NCBI GenBank assembly: GCA_027946365.1
Contig: JAPEUQ010000005.1
Coordinates: 1,116,001-1,180,000, forward strand
Source: Kalmusia sp. IMI 367209
Lineage: Eukaryota > Ascomycota > Dothideomycetes > Pleosporales > Didymosphaeriaceae
Direction of reading: 5' to 3'
Length of the DNA stretch: 64,000 bases
Position numbers and translations under genes: made by a program
Shown here: in pieces, positions 11,589 to 22,706 of the stretch
Position numbering within the stretch: position 1 is the first letter of the stretch
How the letters are laid out: each line of letters begins with the position of its first letter
Notes under the pieces: generated by a model
Databases searched by the model: none
Told to the model about the DNA's origin: nothing
What the model saw: only the letters and a program-made list of their open reading frames with translations

Positions 11589-13224
11589 AGTCGTTCTTGA
11601 CTAAGCTCATGGAGAAGGGGCTTTTATACAAGCCAACATTAGAAGAGCTTAAAAAAGTGAGCCTTCTAGATTATTTAGTTCGGGACGGATTTCTTGTTGA
11701 TGTATATGATCTAATCTAGATCTACTTGTTCACCTTAATTGAATCTAGATATTTACTTGTTCACCATGATCTTATTCCAACAGCTCCAAGGAAACGATAC
11801 CACCATCTAGGATACCATGATAGTATTACTAACTTGTCACTGTTCTAGTGCTCCTCTATTTAACCTTATCGATGAAAATATTTCCCAAATTATTGTCCCA
11901 TGTCTAGTATACCATGAGAGAGCCTCTAGGATTAGATATGTTAATGGTGACAGCGAAATGATTCGAAGGTAAAGAGGTCCTATGGATAGAGCTTCTGTAG
12001 AAGGGCTGGGGTTGAATATTGTATTCTCTGTAATTCAGCTACTTGGGTATGCACAGGCAGACAATTAAAGCATGGAGTGTGAGTAAATTATACTCATAAT
12101 TGACTTAATCCTGCCGCACCGGGTAAATGACATTGTAGGTGTTGATGAAAGCTTCCCGCTCTTTGTAGCCCTATAACTGTCTCCTACAACCTTTTGTCTC
12201 TCGGTCTCCCTCGTGATCTGGTCTGTCCCTTGTTTCCATTGGCTATGTGTGGGAAACGAGAAATGGTTTTCTGGCGTTGGGAAAATGGCGCTTCAGTGCT
12301 AATTAACACTAAGTGGACTTGAAAAGCGAAATGTGATTTCTTATCTCAAAACGACAGCTCACGTATCTGTGCACTTTTCTACGTACCCCATTTTGTGGAT
12401 ATCTATATACCGACTCGCCACATGCACACTGCAGCCAAGATGGAGAGGGTTCCTGATCCTTGCGCTTCTGATTGAGCATTCCACTCTGACCAATCACCAT
12501 TCCAGCAACTGCTTGGCATTCGGTAGACCACCGATGCCTTTATAACATTATTCGAAAATGCGGACATATGTAGATACGAAATAAAAGATTATAGTCTCCG
12601 TAAGTGGTTTCCCATTTTTGGAAATTTTCGAAAGACCGCTTTCATACTATTGTGACGAAATTAGTCTCTAGTGAGTAAATACTGTATATAGCTTATCATA
12701 ACAATTTTTACAGAGGAGTTCCGTCCGCTGGGTATAACCTTGCTACTATGGTAATGCTTCCAATAGATGCTTACCCAGAATTGCCAGTCTAACCGCGAAA
12801 GCTTCGTTTACTTCTACCATTCATTACTCTAGTATTAGCCCGCGATGATGCACCTTCGATGGCGCCAATAGCGCTTAACGTTGGTGGCTGAGATTGGACC
12901 CTGACAACAATTTGCGAGAAGCGGTAGGCGACACCTGCCATGCACTTTTTACTCTTCACCATCCTCTTTCCAACTTTCGTTATAGTGAACGCATCTAGAC
13001 CACTAGCTGGGACGGACCGCCGCGCTATACTGTACACGCGCTGCCCCTAACGCATCAAAGGTTTCCCTATCACGTGATGACTGATAATTGGCGTTGAGGC
13101 ACAGTCGGCGCTCTTGTACGTTGGGAAGTTGAATACTGGGGCGAACCATAGTCAAGGGCAATCAGGATTTCTGCCACTAAATGCCATTGTTTGGAGTCGT
13201 TATCCATTTGTATGGCAACGAGGA
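11589..13224. other. Gene-free stretch
   Basis: This 1.6 kb holds only short ORFs without coding character. The first part (11600-12100) is moderately AT-rich and may extend the decayed repeat material to its left. I recognise no RNA gene. Confidence 0.4.
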
Positions 13225-14508
13225 TTAGTTCGTACAGATACCGATCGATACCCGGCTGTTCTTGCAGTGCTTTACGATCCAAGGATGCCTTTCAACCTCC
13301 TCCAAGGCGATGCGCTTCTCAGGATCCAGTGGGAGTAACTTTAAGTGATTAGTTTTGACGCTTGGGCTCAAGTATGCTGAACTCACCTTCTTAATCAAGT
13401 CTTTTGCCTCAGCACTAATGAAGTTTGGCATATTGTACTCCCCTTTTACAATTCTTCTCTTTGTCACCACCAACGAATCCTCAAAGGGTGCCTCACCAAC
13501 CAGAATCTCGAACATCAACACACCCAAGCTCCATAGGTCCACCTTGTCGGTATAGGAATTATCGTAGCTGCTTAACATCTCTGGCGGCGGTAGATAGTCA
13601 AGAGTACCGCACATGGTGACACGACGATTAGTGGGCGCGTGAACTGACCAGTCAAAGTCACCAATCTTGAGCTCACCATAGATACCAACAAGGATGTTTT
13701 CAGGTTTAATATCACGGTGGATGATATGCTTCTTGTGGAGATATTTCAGAGCCGAAGCCATTTGAGCGATATAATGTGCGGCTTTTGATTCGGAAAAGCG
13801 TTGCTCCCGGCGAAGGTGTTTGTATAGCTCTCCTTGACCAGCAAATTCAAGGATAAGAAAGATCCGTTTTGCATCGTGGAAGTGTCCAAATAGGCGTAGG
13901 ATATTTGGGTGTGCTAGATGGGATTGGATTTCGATCTCGCGACGCACTTGCTTCTCAACTCTACCTTGCTGGATTTCTGCCTTATGTAGAACTTTGAGGG
14001 CGCAGACAAATCATGAGGTCTTCTCCTTAGCAAGATACACGCGTCCGAATTTGCCTTTCCTAAGAGGCTTGCTAATGTCAAACATGCTGAGGTTCCATGT
14101 CTTAGGCGTCGCAGGAAAGGATGCAACTTCTGTAAGCGTACGGCGATGGGTTGCGTTGAGCTCCGATGACTGGCTAGTAGTTGATGCGGTAGTTATTTTG
14201 TATATTTTCGCGGCGTGTTTGGTGGCATTCGTTGTTGCGGTTTTATGTAGAGGGGTTGGATATGGTACGCGTATGCGATTCGCAGCCGAAGCTGCGGATG
14301 ACGGGTCGTTCAATGGTACATTTTTCGACAGAGATGCCTTAGTGGTGTCAGGGTCAAGCTTCATCGTTAAGGAGGGTGGTGCATCGCATACTTTCGCCTT
14401 ATGAAGCGTAGCTGTAGAAGAGATCTGTTCTTCATTCTCGTCAGTGACGGTAATGCGCTCAAACGCGGTCTCAAGGTTAGCGAGTTCCATTGCGCTGTTG
14501 CACGGCAC
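13225..14508 (-). pseudogene. Aurora/Ipl1-like protein kinase pseudogene
   Basis: On the minus strand from ATG 14508, an N-terminal extension leads to FDISKPLRKGKFGRVYLAKEKTS, the Aurora glycine loop. A TGA (14011-14013) then stands where the family has Gly, and the same frame continues through [14 protein letters not shown] (VAIK-type Lys present). After that come [25 protein letters not shown] and [15 protein letters not shown], then TMCGTLDYL. An intron 13339..13386 restores [11 protein letters not shown] at the end of the C-lobe. Two further lesions are visible: the DFG motif is DFD (13651-13653), and an extra Pro codon makes LPPPEM. Aurora is a mitotic kinase that is normally essential and single-copy, so this is probably a decayed paralogue; I infer the functional copy is elsewhere. 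Confidence 0.8.
13339..13386 (-). other. 48-nt intron in Aurora-like pseudogene
   Basis: On the minus strand the donor is GTGAGT (13381-13386), a CTAAT branch lies near the 3' end, and the acceptor is AG (13339-13340). Splicing gives the conserved [14 protein letters not shown] junction, so the copy arose by DNA duplication rather than by retroposition. Confidence 0.75.
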
Positions 14509-15199
14509 TAATAAAGGAGAAAGATGTTAGAAGGCACGACGGAACGGGAATCGTTATACTAGTAAAGAATATAGCCTAGAGTATGAGGGGGCGCTAGTTG
14601 GAATGGCTTACAGTAGCGCTGCAGTAGCGTCTAGGTGGGTTGAATATAACACCAGGTGGGTTATGATTTAATGATTCCCGACAGAACAAATGAAAGCTGT
14701 ATTTCAGGCTGGCCGATGTGCGCCAGGAATGATCTAAACAAGTGCCGTTGCTATGGAAAACAGCCGCCGGCCTTGCGCGATCCAACCTAGCAACGTGTCC
14801 GTGCGCACTACGCGTCACTTCGCGTGACCCCACCAAAACACTCTCCCAAGCCCCTACTATGAAAGTACAGAAATCAGCTTATCTACTTCACCTACAGCAT
14901 TATTTAAATTTCTCCAATCGAGGATGGCAACTTCTTCCTTCTATTCTGGAAGGCTAGGTAGCACTACAAGACGGTGTGGAGGTTCCTTCAAAGTAATGTG
15001 TACATCACCTCTCAACCCTAATCAATCCTCGATATATTCAACAAGGCAATACTAGAGGCCATTCTATTACAGGAGTACTCTACTTTTGTGTACAACGGAC
15101 AACATTAGCTCAAACTCTAGTCTTTGGTAACGGATAAGGGTAGCCGCGAGGCACAGAAGCTTGACCAAACGCCCCACCAAATCGCAATTCAAAATTAGG
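14509..15199. other. Intergenic, no recognisable gene
   Basis: This lies upstream of the Aurora-like pseudogene on the minus strand. The small ORFs lack coding features. A missing first exon of the kinase copy could lie just right of 14508, where an acceptor-like CAACAG precedes the second possible ATG. Confidence 0.35.
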
Positions 15200-15700
15200 T
15201 CCTTCATCACGAGATAAAGGGCCTCGAAAAGGCACTTAGGAGTAAGAAAAAGCGCAAGAAGAAGGCGAGGATTCTGCCTCTCCAGCAGCGCGAGGATGTG
15301 ATGGCAGTTTGACACAGAAGAGCAATTTGCAAAAGCTGACAGAAGCAGCTACAAGTTGCCATGAGGCTGCGAAAAGAAAAGCCCCAATAAGGAAGCCGTA
15401 TGCAGCAAGTAGCAGCCAGGGAGGAGCGAAAGGAGGACAAGGCCGCACGAGCAGTTGAACGCGCAGGTGAAAACCGGTATCATAAGGGAGCTTGCAACGC
15501 TGAAAAGGCACTATGTCTCAATAAGGTAAGCGCAGGGCCTTACGACAGCCGCCAGCTGAGAAGAACCATCAGAAGCGTGCCGGTATTGCTGTGGGAGGTG
15601 CTGTGGGAGGTGTGCCGCTTCCATTAGCTCCCAACGGCTCTGCCAATCAAAACCATGTCTCCCAGCCGCACTTCGGCGTTTCCGCGTAGATTTCTATCAC
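15200..15700 (+). pseudogene. pogo-type transposase C-terminal tail relic
   Basis: The forward frame reads GLEKALRSKKKRKKKARILPLQQRED and then stops. The charged AAREERKEDKAARAVERA stretch continues in another frame, followed by NAEKAL and, in yet another frame, KNHQKRAGIAVGGAVGGVPLPLAP. This succession (basic KKKRKKKA, LPLQQRE, a Glu/Lys/Ala coiled region, a Gly/Val-rich end) is the normal C-terminal tail of fungal pogo/Fot1-like transposases. At least two frameshifts and one stop break it. It has the same orientation as the 5' relic 4 kb to the left. Confidence 0.6.
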
Positions 15701-16170
15701 AAAATTGCAAGCATTACTATAATACTCTACCAAAGGCTCGTGTAAATAACAATAGTTGTATGTAGCTCCATAGCTTGGTTTTTGGGTGAGCTATTGGGGG
15801 ACGATGAGGTGGTACGCGCACGGGTACGTTGCCTTGCAGTATGAGAGTCCATACGGCACAGTTGAGGCAGATTCAAGAGACTAGACTATAGTTGGGTCAT
15901 ATAGAATCGTCACATATCATACTGCGCCGTACAGCTGCTTTGTAGCTCACAGCTATACGACACACTTGACCCCGTAACTAACAGTTTAACCGAAGTAAAA
16001 TCAGAGCACTTGCCAAAAGAGGTGAATGCTGCGTATGAGATGCCGCGGAATTGAAGGCAGAGTTTCCTAAGGTTGAAGCGCCCAACTAGGACTTCCCAAG
16101 TGTCAAGTATAAAGGTCTCCTGTTGCAACTTTCAGCAGTCACTTCACTTCCTTCCGCTACAAGATACAAG

Positions 16171-16866
16171 ATGGCTCCAGTCTACGATCCTTCTACATAC
16201 GATAACCTTCCCCTCCTTGCTGAAGCGGGGCAGATGTTGGAAGCCAAACATGGGAAGGACATCATCCCTCAGTTCCACGCGCTCTTCGAAAAGTACGAAA
16301 CAAAGCGTGTCTTCGGCGTCGTTTTGAACCATCGCCATTTCGACATGAGCCCAGATGAGCGACTTGTCGAGTATGCTGGAACGTCAGTTCCTTGGGGAAA
16401 ATGCTTGACAGAACGCAACCAAACAGCTGGTTTGTTTCGGAAGACAACAAATGCCGTCCGTACGAGTTTCACTACTCTCCGGACGATGACGTGAATGAAG
16501 AAGACTCTTCGCCAGACAATCCGAAATACAGCGCATTCATCGACTCCTTCAACGCACTTCTCCGCGAGAAGAATGCGCTTGGGCTTTTTTGGCATCTGTC
16601 GGTACCCAGGTGATGACTTTCCAGGCCGTGTGGAAATTACTGCAGGGAGGGCCAACATCAATTTTCATCCTGACGATGTACGTTCATTGCGATGCCTGCT
16701 TCTTAAATTAATGTGTGCTAACGAAGATTTGAAGGCGCCAAAGTTTATGACATCTCGAGAGGCAGCATCGTTCTTCTCTCCAGTCCTTTATGCCAAGTGT
16801 GCTTGCATCTGCGGCGGAGGTGGTCATACCGACGCCACTCATTCAGGTCACGTCACCAACCGCTGA
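16171..16866 (+). pseudogene. Frameshifted small fungal gene of unknown function
   Basis: The reading runs from ATG 16171 (MAPVYDPSTYDNLPLL) to about VEYAGTSVPW. It then shifts frame near 16393 to KMLDRTQPNSWFVSEDNK and RPYEFHYSPDD, and shifts back at a T run near 16585-16590 to RYPGDDFPGRVEITAGRANIN. An intron 16678..16734 (GTACGT, branch GCTAAC) precedes a last exon ending at 16866. I recognise the general type (small fungal proteins with a PGDDFPGRVEI-like segment) but not a function. The second shift lies in a homopolymer and could be a sequencing error; the first does not. Confidence 0.55.
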
Positions 16867-17372
16867 GGGAGTTCTATGTGCGAGCTCCTTGTCGTCGGAC
16901 ACCGCTCGTACGCTTAGGCACACATGCTATTTCGTGGGTGTAAGCCAGGACGATGTAGTTGGCATTAGTAGGAGGTTTTCTACTGTAGTAGCAGGCATAA
17001 AGGGGCAGAATAGGTTGTCGTGGTGTACGGTAAGCCAGAACAACTGTTTCAATAGAAGAGAATAGCAATGTGAGGAATGCGTCGGTGGTTTTGTAGTTAA
17101 ATTAACCGTTGCCATTCAATGCTAAGCTACCCTATGTATGAGTGTATCGTGAATACGATAACGTAGTGTTGAAGGTTTCGATGAGAAACTGGTGAAACTC
17201 GCCTTATTCACGTACGCTATACAGTAGCTAGCCTCAATTGTTTCTCAGCCGTTGTACTTTCCGTTGATTGTGTGACACGAGCCGCCAGATGTTTGTCTCG
17301 ATACGATCCGCCTCACTCATACAGTTCCCATGTCTGAATCCGAGTAGGTTGTGGAAGGCTGCTTGAACCACC
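16867..17372. other. Intergenic, nothing recognised
   Basis: This 0.5-kb spacer separates the broken small gene from the 3' end of the leftward DUF4419 gene. It contains no supported ORF or RNA. Confidence 0.4.
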
Positions 17373-18656
17373 CTAATCTCCACAGTGTTCAGTCTTCTCA
17401 CCGTCGCTATCGTTGTCTTGTATGATCTCCTCGTAGATGAAGGGCGCAGGAAGAGGTGCTTCCTCATCGAAACCGTCGTAGTAAACGAAAGGACGTGGGG
17501 GTGGAGCTTCCTCTTCTTCTTCGGCAACAGACTTCATTTCGGACATAAACCACCCTGTTAGCGGTTGAAGCGAGTTTAGGCCTGGCTCCTCTGATGCACA
17601 ACTTCTTGAGGCCTGAACACCGAGGGATCCTGCGAACATCCGTGCACGATAAAGTTCGTCTTTGTCATTGACTGCAACAACAAGTGAAGCCACGCCACTA
17701 GGTATGTCCTCCACGTTGATTGCATGGTACTGTACGCCGTCTAGGACACATCCTTTTCTAGCTAAGTTTCCGCCAGGCAGGTTTCCGTACAATCGCCTGC
17801 CATACTCATCCCAAAAGCAAAAGGCTGTGGCCCATCCGGATAGGTCAACAGGATCGCAGGTTTTGCCCGGGCTAGCTACTCTAGCCCAGAATTCCTTGAC
17901 CGATGCAGAATTAGGTGCTTCAAAAGATTGTTGGAATCCACGAATGACTGGCTGAAGAAGTTTACCGAATACACTCGGCTCGTAACGGCACTCGATTGGA
18001 AGATGTTGCGACCCGAACTGCCAGAGATCTTGCACTCGCACCATCAGGACATCCCAATCTTTGCGTTCTCCAAGCAGTGTTACAGATGGGATGCCGCATT
18101 TCTTGTGCATTGTATAATTGAAGACTTTCCTTTGGGTTCCCATCATCAAAATCATTGTCGCTACGATGTCATGCTCTGTTGTTGTGCTGAAATCGGGCAT
18201 GATCCAACCTTGGAGGTCCGACGTGAGACTTTCATGAATCAGAATGTTCATGCGAGCGGACATCACGCCAAAGTCCGAGTAATCGAGAGAGGCAGCGTCA
18301 TCCACACAAAGCTCCTTTCGTCCTTCATGCTTCACGTTGTCTATTCTCAGCTCTTTCGAATGGGCGTTGAAGAAGAAGCTGAGCTGGGATATGATGGCTA
18401 GCCACACATCGTCAGGACGTAATATCAGATGGTGGTGTCCACTATAGGCGTGAAGAAGCGCCCAAACGAAGCCATTGTTTGACGGGGATATGTGTGCAAT
18501 CCGGAACTCGCGTCGTGTGATAGAAGATTGCACGACTCCCGCCCCTTGCCCATGTTCTTTACGAAAAGCATGTTGAAATAGCTCTTCGATAGAGTTCACC
18601 TTACCCTTCTTCCACCGCTGAGGATCGTGATCTGTAATCGGTAAGGTGATTGGCAT
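17373..18656 (-). CDS. DUF4419-family protein
   Basis: The single exon encodes 427 aa. The signature of fungal DUF4419 proteins is clear: HLILRPDDVWLAIISQL (about residues 76-91), FFFNAH, HEGRKEL and then MPDFSTTTEHDIVATMILMMGTQ. A GLPSVTLLGERKDW-like block (here CGIPSVTLLGERKDW) and a FCFWDEYGRRL motif follow, and the C-terminus is acidic with EEEEEAPPPRPF-type low complexity. The family is widespread in fungi and its biochemical role is unknown. It has no signal peptide and is probably cytosolic. It shares a 250-bp divergent upstream region with the HET gene at 18908. Confidence 0.85.
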   Translation of the reverse strand: MPITLPITDHDPQRWKKGKVNSIEELFQHAFRKEHGQGAGVVQSSITRREFRIAHISPSNNGFVWALLHAYSGHHHLILRPDDVWLAIISQLSFFFNAHSKELRIDNVKHEGRKELCVDDAASLDYSDFGVMSARMNILIHESLTSDLQGWIMPDFSTTTEHDIVATMILMMGTQRKVFNYTMHKKCGIPSVTLLGERKDWDVLMVRVQDLWQFGSQHLPIECRYEPSVFGKLLQPVIRGFQQSFEAPNSASVKEFWARVASPGKTCDPVDLSGWATAFCFWDEYGRRLYGNLPGGNLARKGCVLDGVQYHAINVEDIPSGVASLVVAVNDKDELYRARMFAGSLGVQASRSCASEEPGLNSLQPLTGWFMSEMKSVAEEEEEAPPPRPFVYYDGFDEEAPLPAPFIYEEIIQDNDSDGEKTEHCGD

Positions 18657-18907
18657 CTGAAGTTGTTGAAGGTGACGGATAGATGTATAGTGGGACTGCA
18701 GATGGCTGGGCTAAAGCGATCGGAATCTGCGCTTATCTGATTCCCGACCCCTGCAAAGAATGTGGCGGTGTCAGCGGTTGCCTGTTTGTGCTGACGGGTT
18801 GAAGCACTCTTTGTAGCACGGTGCGGGGCTACCCACACATACATATATTGATTAGCCAGCGTGTTCTTCTGACTATGCATTGAGCCAATACTCTTTTCGC
18901 CTGCAAA
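18657..18907. promoter_or_regulatory. Bidirectional intergenic region between DUF4419 and HET genes
   Basis: Only 251 bp separates the two divergent start codons, so both promoters must lie in it or overlap the genes. I did not identify a specific element. Confidence 0.4.
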
Positions 18908-21424
18908 ATGAAACAAGACGGCCGAAGAACCCTTGTCCGAGCCATGTTAAGAGGGAGCGAAAATGCCACAGGCATAGCTAGGGACGGTGGGAATCGTGCA
19001 TGGGTTCCACCCACCGCGACATACGATTTTCAAAGACTTTCGCAACATACATTGACATTTCGTACGTATAATCCAGATACCAAAAGCGAGGCCATCCTGA
19101 TCACGGCCGACGGAGCGGTGACAATCCCTGAGCATCCGCAGGGCAGGTTTTGTCACGACCTAGTACCAGGGAGTAATATCTGCGAGGCTTGTGAAGAAGT
19201 GGACATTCGTAAGATTCTTGGTCGTGCAAATGGGCGAAGACTTCACATCGGTTGGTCAGATCAAATCCTCGTCTGCAAAAGTTGCTCGTTGTGCAGACTA
19301 ATCACTGCTTCACTCCAACGCGAAAGCAGCATCGACTATCCGCCCGAAGTATGGAAGTTCGAAGAACCGGAATCGGCTGGGAAGGATATGTTGAAACTTA
19401 AATCTCGATGTTTTGTCTTGTTGGCAAGCCTTCCGTCCTCGGAACCCGCAAGGCACAACAGAGATAGACAATTTCATATCCAGTGCTGGTTTCTGCATCG
19501 GTCTACCGGTTCAATTATGGGACAGTCTACGATACGTCTTTTGGACTCAGATACACATCAGATCGATAAGTCCACGTTGTTCAGCGGCCGAGCTGTAGAA
19601 ACCTCACGAGCCAACTTCAACATGGCTCGCTCGTGGTTGAGAGAGTGCGATAATGAGCACGATTGCCTGCAAATAAACGGGAAGAAGAGCATTTTGATAG
19701 AAAATCTGCTAGTCATTGACGTCCAAAAGCTTTGTATCGTCGAACTACCTTACAATGCAAGATATGTAGCCTTGAGCTATGTATGGCCATGGTTCCGCGA
19801 CTGGAAAAATTTCGTACCGTTACAACTCAATCGGTCGAATCTAGGCAAATTCAAGGAACCCGGTTACATGTCCAAAATGCAGAGCGGACTACCCAACGTG
19901 ATCAAAGACGCTTTTCAAGCCGTCCGAAATCTCAATGAGACTCACATCTGGATCGATGCGCTGTGCATTATCCAAGACGATGAGATGGCGAAGATGCACC
20001 TCATCAGGAGGATGGATCAGGTCTACGGTGGCGCCTATCTGACTATTGTGGCTGCAACGTCCACTGAGCCTACCGAAAATTACTCGATACCCGGAGTGGG
20101 TGTCACAAGAAACCATCAACAGAAAATAGAGACTGTGGACGGTCTACGTTTCGTCAGTGCACTCCCAGACTATAATGAATCCTTGAGGACCACTCGCTGG
20201 GTGACAAGAGGCTGGACGTTCCAGGAAGGATTACTTTCCAGGCGATGTCTCATCTTTACAGAGCATCAGATGTACTTTAGATGCACTCGCGACGCTCGCT
20301 GTGAGGATGTCAACGTCTCTGGACCGCAAACAGCGCTCTGCAACGCTCACCCGGCAAAACCGAATGAACGTTTGAGCAAAGTAGACTACCTTCTCAACTC
20401 TGACTTCCTCCAGCGTGGTAAGGACGCAGATTGGTTCGGCGAGTACATTCGGATTGTATCCGAATTTACTCGGCGAAACCTGACCGTTGAATCGGACGTC
20501 ATGTCTGCCTTCACGGGAATCATGAACAGTTTTTCGCCGTACATTGAAGGAACAGGCTTCTCCGCCGGACATCCATTCAAGAGGTTCGAACAATCTCTCC
20601 TTTGGTTACCAACCTCAGCATCCAAGCGCCGAACAGCACCAGTGCAGCCTCCTGGTCACATGTATCGATTCCCATCCTGGTCTTGGGCCGGATGGATTGG
20701 GGGTGTAGATTACGAAATCGGTCGACCGGGTGAAAGACCAGTCATCGACCAGCACCTTGACCTAGTGCAATGGTTCCGATGGGCAGGACAAAGCTATGGC
20801 CTCGTACCTGTGCGAGACGCATGGCATCTCTACAATCCACCGGAAGCCGAGGGTCCGCGAGGCTATGAGTTTGGACGACTAGTGGGCCACAGACCTGCTT
20901 TAGAGGCCAACACCACGCTGATGATATCATGGGTCACGAGCATCCTGAGAAACCTGCGACTACCTGAAGTTCATCTCGTTCATTGGGTAACTGATTGGGA
21001 TCAAAGTCTGCCCTGCCTTATCGTTGAAGACCAAGAATGTCTACCCTGTGGCTTCATAGTTTCAGCAGACCGGACTTGGGCGCAGGGGTATAAGAGAAAG
21101 GGTGGTGGACTGTGCGAACTCTTACTGTTGTCGATCACTGGACGAACTCAAGATGATCTCAGGGATGCCGAGCTTCTTCTTCATGCTAAGTACCGACCAG
21201 CAGGACATAGACTGCCCGTGTACATTAACGTCATGCTGATCGAATACGGCGAGGATGAGAGTGACCCAGCCAATGAGAAGGCCGTCATGAGATATGACCC
21301 ACAGGCCAGCATGGATAGAGAGCACCGGATCGCATATCGTAGAGGCATAGGGTTTGTGCATGTGGAAAGCGTGAACTTTCAAGACCTCACTAGCATCGAC
21401 AGGAAAATTCTCATCCTTGGATAA
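18908..21424 (+). CDS. HET-domain protein
   Basis: The single exon encodes 838 aa. An N-terminal Cys-containing segment (CEACEEVDI, CKSCSLCRLI) precedes the HET domain. The domain has the ordered motifs YVALSYVW (about residue 290), LPNVIKDAF, HIWIDALCIIQDD (about 345-357), YGGAYLTIVAA and RGWTFQEGLLSRRCLIF (about 432-450). The rest is the long variable C-terminal region common in these proteins. HET proteins act in vegetative incompatibility and related cell-death reactions; the domain's effector mechanism in this subgroup is not established. The gene is intact, with no frameshift or stop. Confidence 0.9.
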   Translation: MKQDGRRTLVRAMLRGSENATGIARDGGNRAWVPPTATYDFQRLSQHTLTFRTYNPDTKSEAILITADGAVTIPEHPQGRFCHDLVPGSNICEACEEVDIRKILGRANGRRLHIGWSDQILVCKSCSLCRLITASLQRESSIDYPPEVWKFEEPESAGKDMLKLKSRCFVLLASLPSSEPARHNRDRQFHIQCWFLHRSTGSIMGQSTIRLLDSDTHQIDKSTLFSGRAVETSRANFNMARSWLRECDNEHDCLQINGKKSILIENLLVIDVQKLCIVELPYNARYVALSYVWPWFRDWKNFVPLQLNRSNLGKFKEPGYMSKMQSGLPNVIKDAFQAVRNLNETHIWIDALCIIQDDEMAKMHLIRRMDQVYGGAYLTIVAATSTEPTENYSIPGVGVTRNHQQKIETVDGLRFVSALPDYNESLRTTRWVTRGWTFQEGLLSRRCLIFTEHQMYFRCTRDARCEDVNVSGPQTALCNAHPAKPNERLSKVDYLLNSDFLQRGKDADWFGEYIRIVSEFTRRNLTVESDVMSAFTGIMNSFSPYIEGTGFSAGHPFKRFEQSLLWLPTSASKRRTAPVQPPGHMYRFPSWSWAGWIGGVDYEIGRPGERPVIDQHLDLVQWFRWAGQSYGLVPVRDAWHLYNPPEAEGPRGYEFGRLVGHRPALEANTTLMISWVTSILRNLRLPEVHLVHWVTDWDQSLPCLIVEDQECLPCGFIVSADRTWAQGYKRKGGGLCELLLLSITGRTQDDLRDAELLLHAKYRPAGHRLPVYINVMLIEYGEDESDPANEKAVMRYDPQASMDREHRIAYRRGIGFVHVESVNFQDLTSIDRKILILG

Positions 21425-21639
21425 GATTCTCTATCATACCTTATGTACCATCTCCCAAGCTGCGATGGATTCCTCATCACTGAGCTCCTATAATTCTTCA
21501 TCAATATGACGGCAAGACCAACGTGGGCGTCCCCCACTTGGCGCCTCTACCGTCACCTTGACAGTCTATTTATCATCGCAACACTGCTCAAACCACCGTA
21601 CACAATTCAGATCTTGAAGCGTATTGAATATCTGTCTCT

Positions 21640-22014
21640 AGATCTATAGTGTCCTTCGTTGCCGTAGCCGATACTTGAGATTAGTGATTGTGTTTCCCAG
21701 ATCTTGACGGTCCTGTCGTGCGACGCCGACGCCAGCCTGGCCGAGTCGTGCGAGAAGACCACTAGCCTGACATAATAGCAATAGCCCTTGAGTGTCTGTA
21801 AGCATTCACCTCAACTGTCCCTCAATGGTGGCTTGATAGTGATTCGCTCGGGCTCTTCGTGTTGGAATACCCGTCTGATCAGGCTACCTATCGGACTGAA
21901 CAACTGCGCAGCTGCATCTGTTTGTAGAGAATATCCCTCAATAACCCCTTTGCGATGCATTCTATATTCCCGTGCATTTAGAACAAGTAGAGCAAGTTTA
22001 TCTTCATTACGCAT
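21640..22014 (-). pseudogene. HET-NACHT-WD40 relic (linker plus one WD40 unit)
   Basis: Read on the minus strand from 22014, the frame contains GVIEGYSLQTDAAAQLFSPIG, SLIRRVFQHEEPERI and KPPLRDS. A TGA follows where family members have Trp, then GECLQTLKG, VVFSHDSARLASASHD and RTVKIWET. This matches the linker and first WD40 repeat of the intact gene at 304-4682. The HET and NACHT parts and the remaining repeats are missing. Confidence 0.75.
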
Positions 22015-22706
22015 CTCCTATTCATATCAGGGTTCAAGTTGTATTATACAGTCATATACTGCGTACCTGCACCAGAGACCATCTCCACTATCCTCTCAAA
22101 TCCGAAGCTCAAGTCTTATTAGACCAATCTCTATGTCCGTTTACCGTAGTGCGAACCCTGAGCAGTGCCGTGGAGGCGGTGCTCGCAGGCCTAGAAAAGC
22201 GGGGTCGAGATCTACTGTGCTCCAAGGTGCCCGGAGCGGACGTCGAATCGGAAAACGCGTACCGCGACTTAATTGTGTAATATGCCCTATGCCATGATGC
22301 GAATCTTATTACGCGATGAGGCGACGCTCGATAGAAAATAATACCATGATGTGATTCAGGGAGAGATCATCGTTGAGGTGGCGTAAGGGTGACGAAAGGG
22401 TTCCCAGCTGCTTATTGGTACATCGGAAACCGAAATCGCGTTCCAATTTCCCCAACATGTTGGAAGGCGTCAAGGATGCAAAGAGTAAGGAAACAATCTA
22501 GTGGTTAATTTCCATGATTAGTAAGAAAATGGAGCGGGGAACGCCTGTTCCACTCTACAAAGGCGGACCCACAACGTCGAAAATTAAGGGCAAAATTTTG
22601 ATTGGGATCATTGGTATTTCGTCAAGCGACCTCTAGGATTGAGTGTGGATTAATGATCTATCTTATATATTAAATAAAAACCATGACGTACATCAAATTA
22701 CCAAAC
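22015..22706. other. Intergenic, nothing recognised
   Basis: This lies between the NLR-like relic and the tRNA-derived repeat. Overlapping forward ORFs at 21788-22297 are not convincing, because the first is antisense to the relic. Confidence 0.4.

Noticed and set aside
21788..22297. 169-codon forward ORF
   Set aside because: Its first half is antisense to the HNWD relic, and the rest has no feature.
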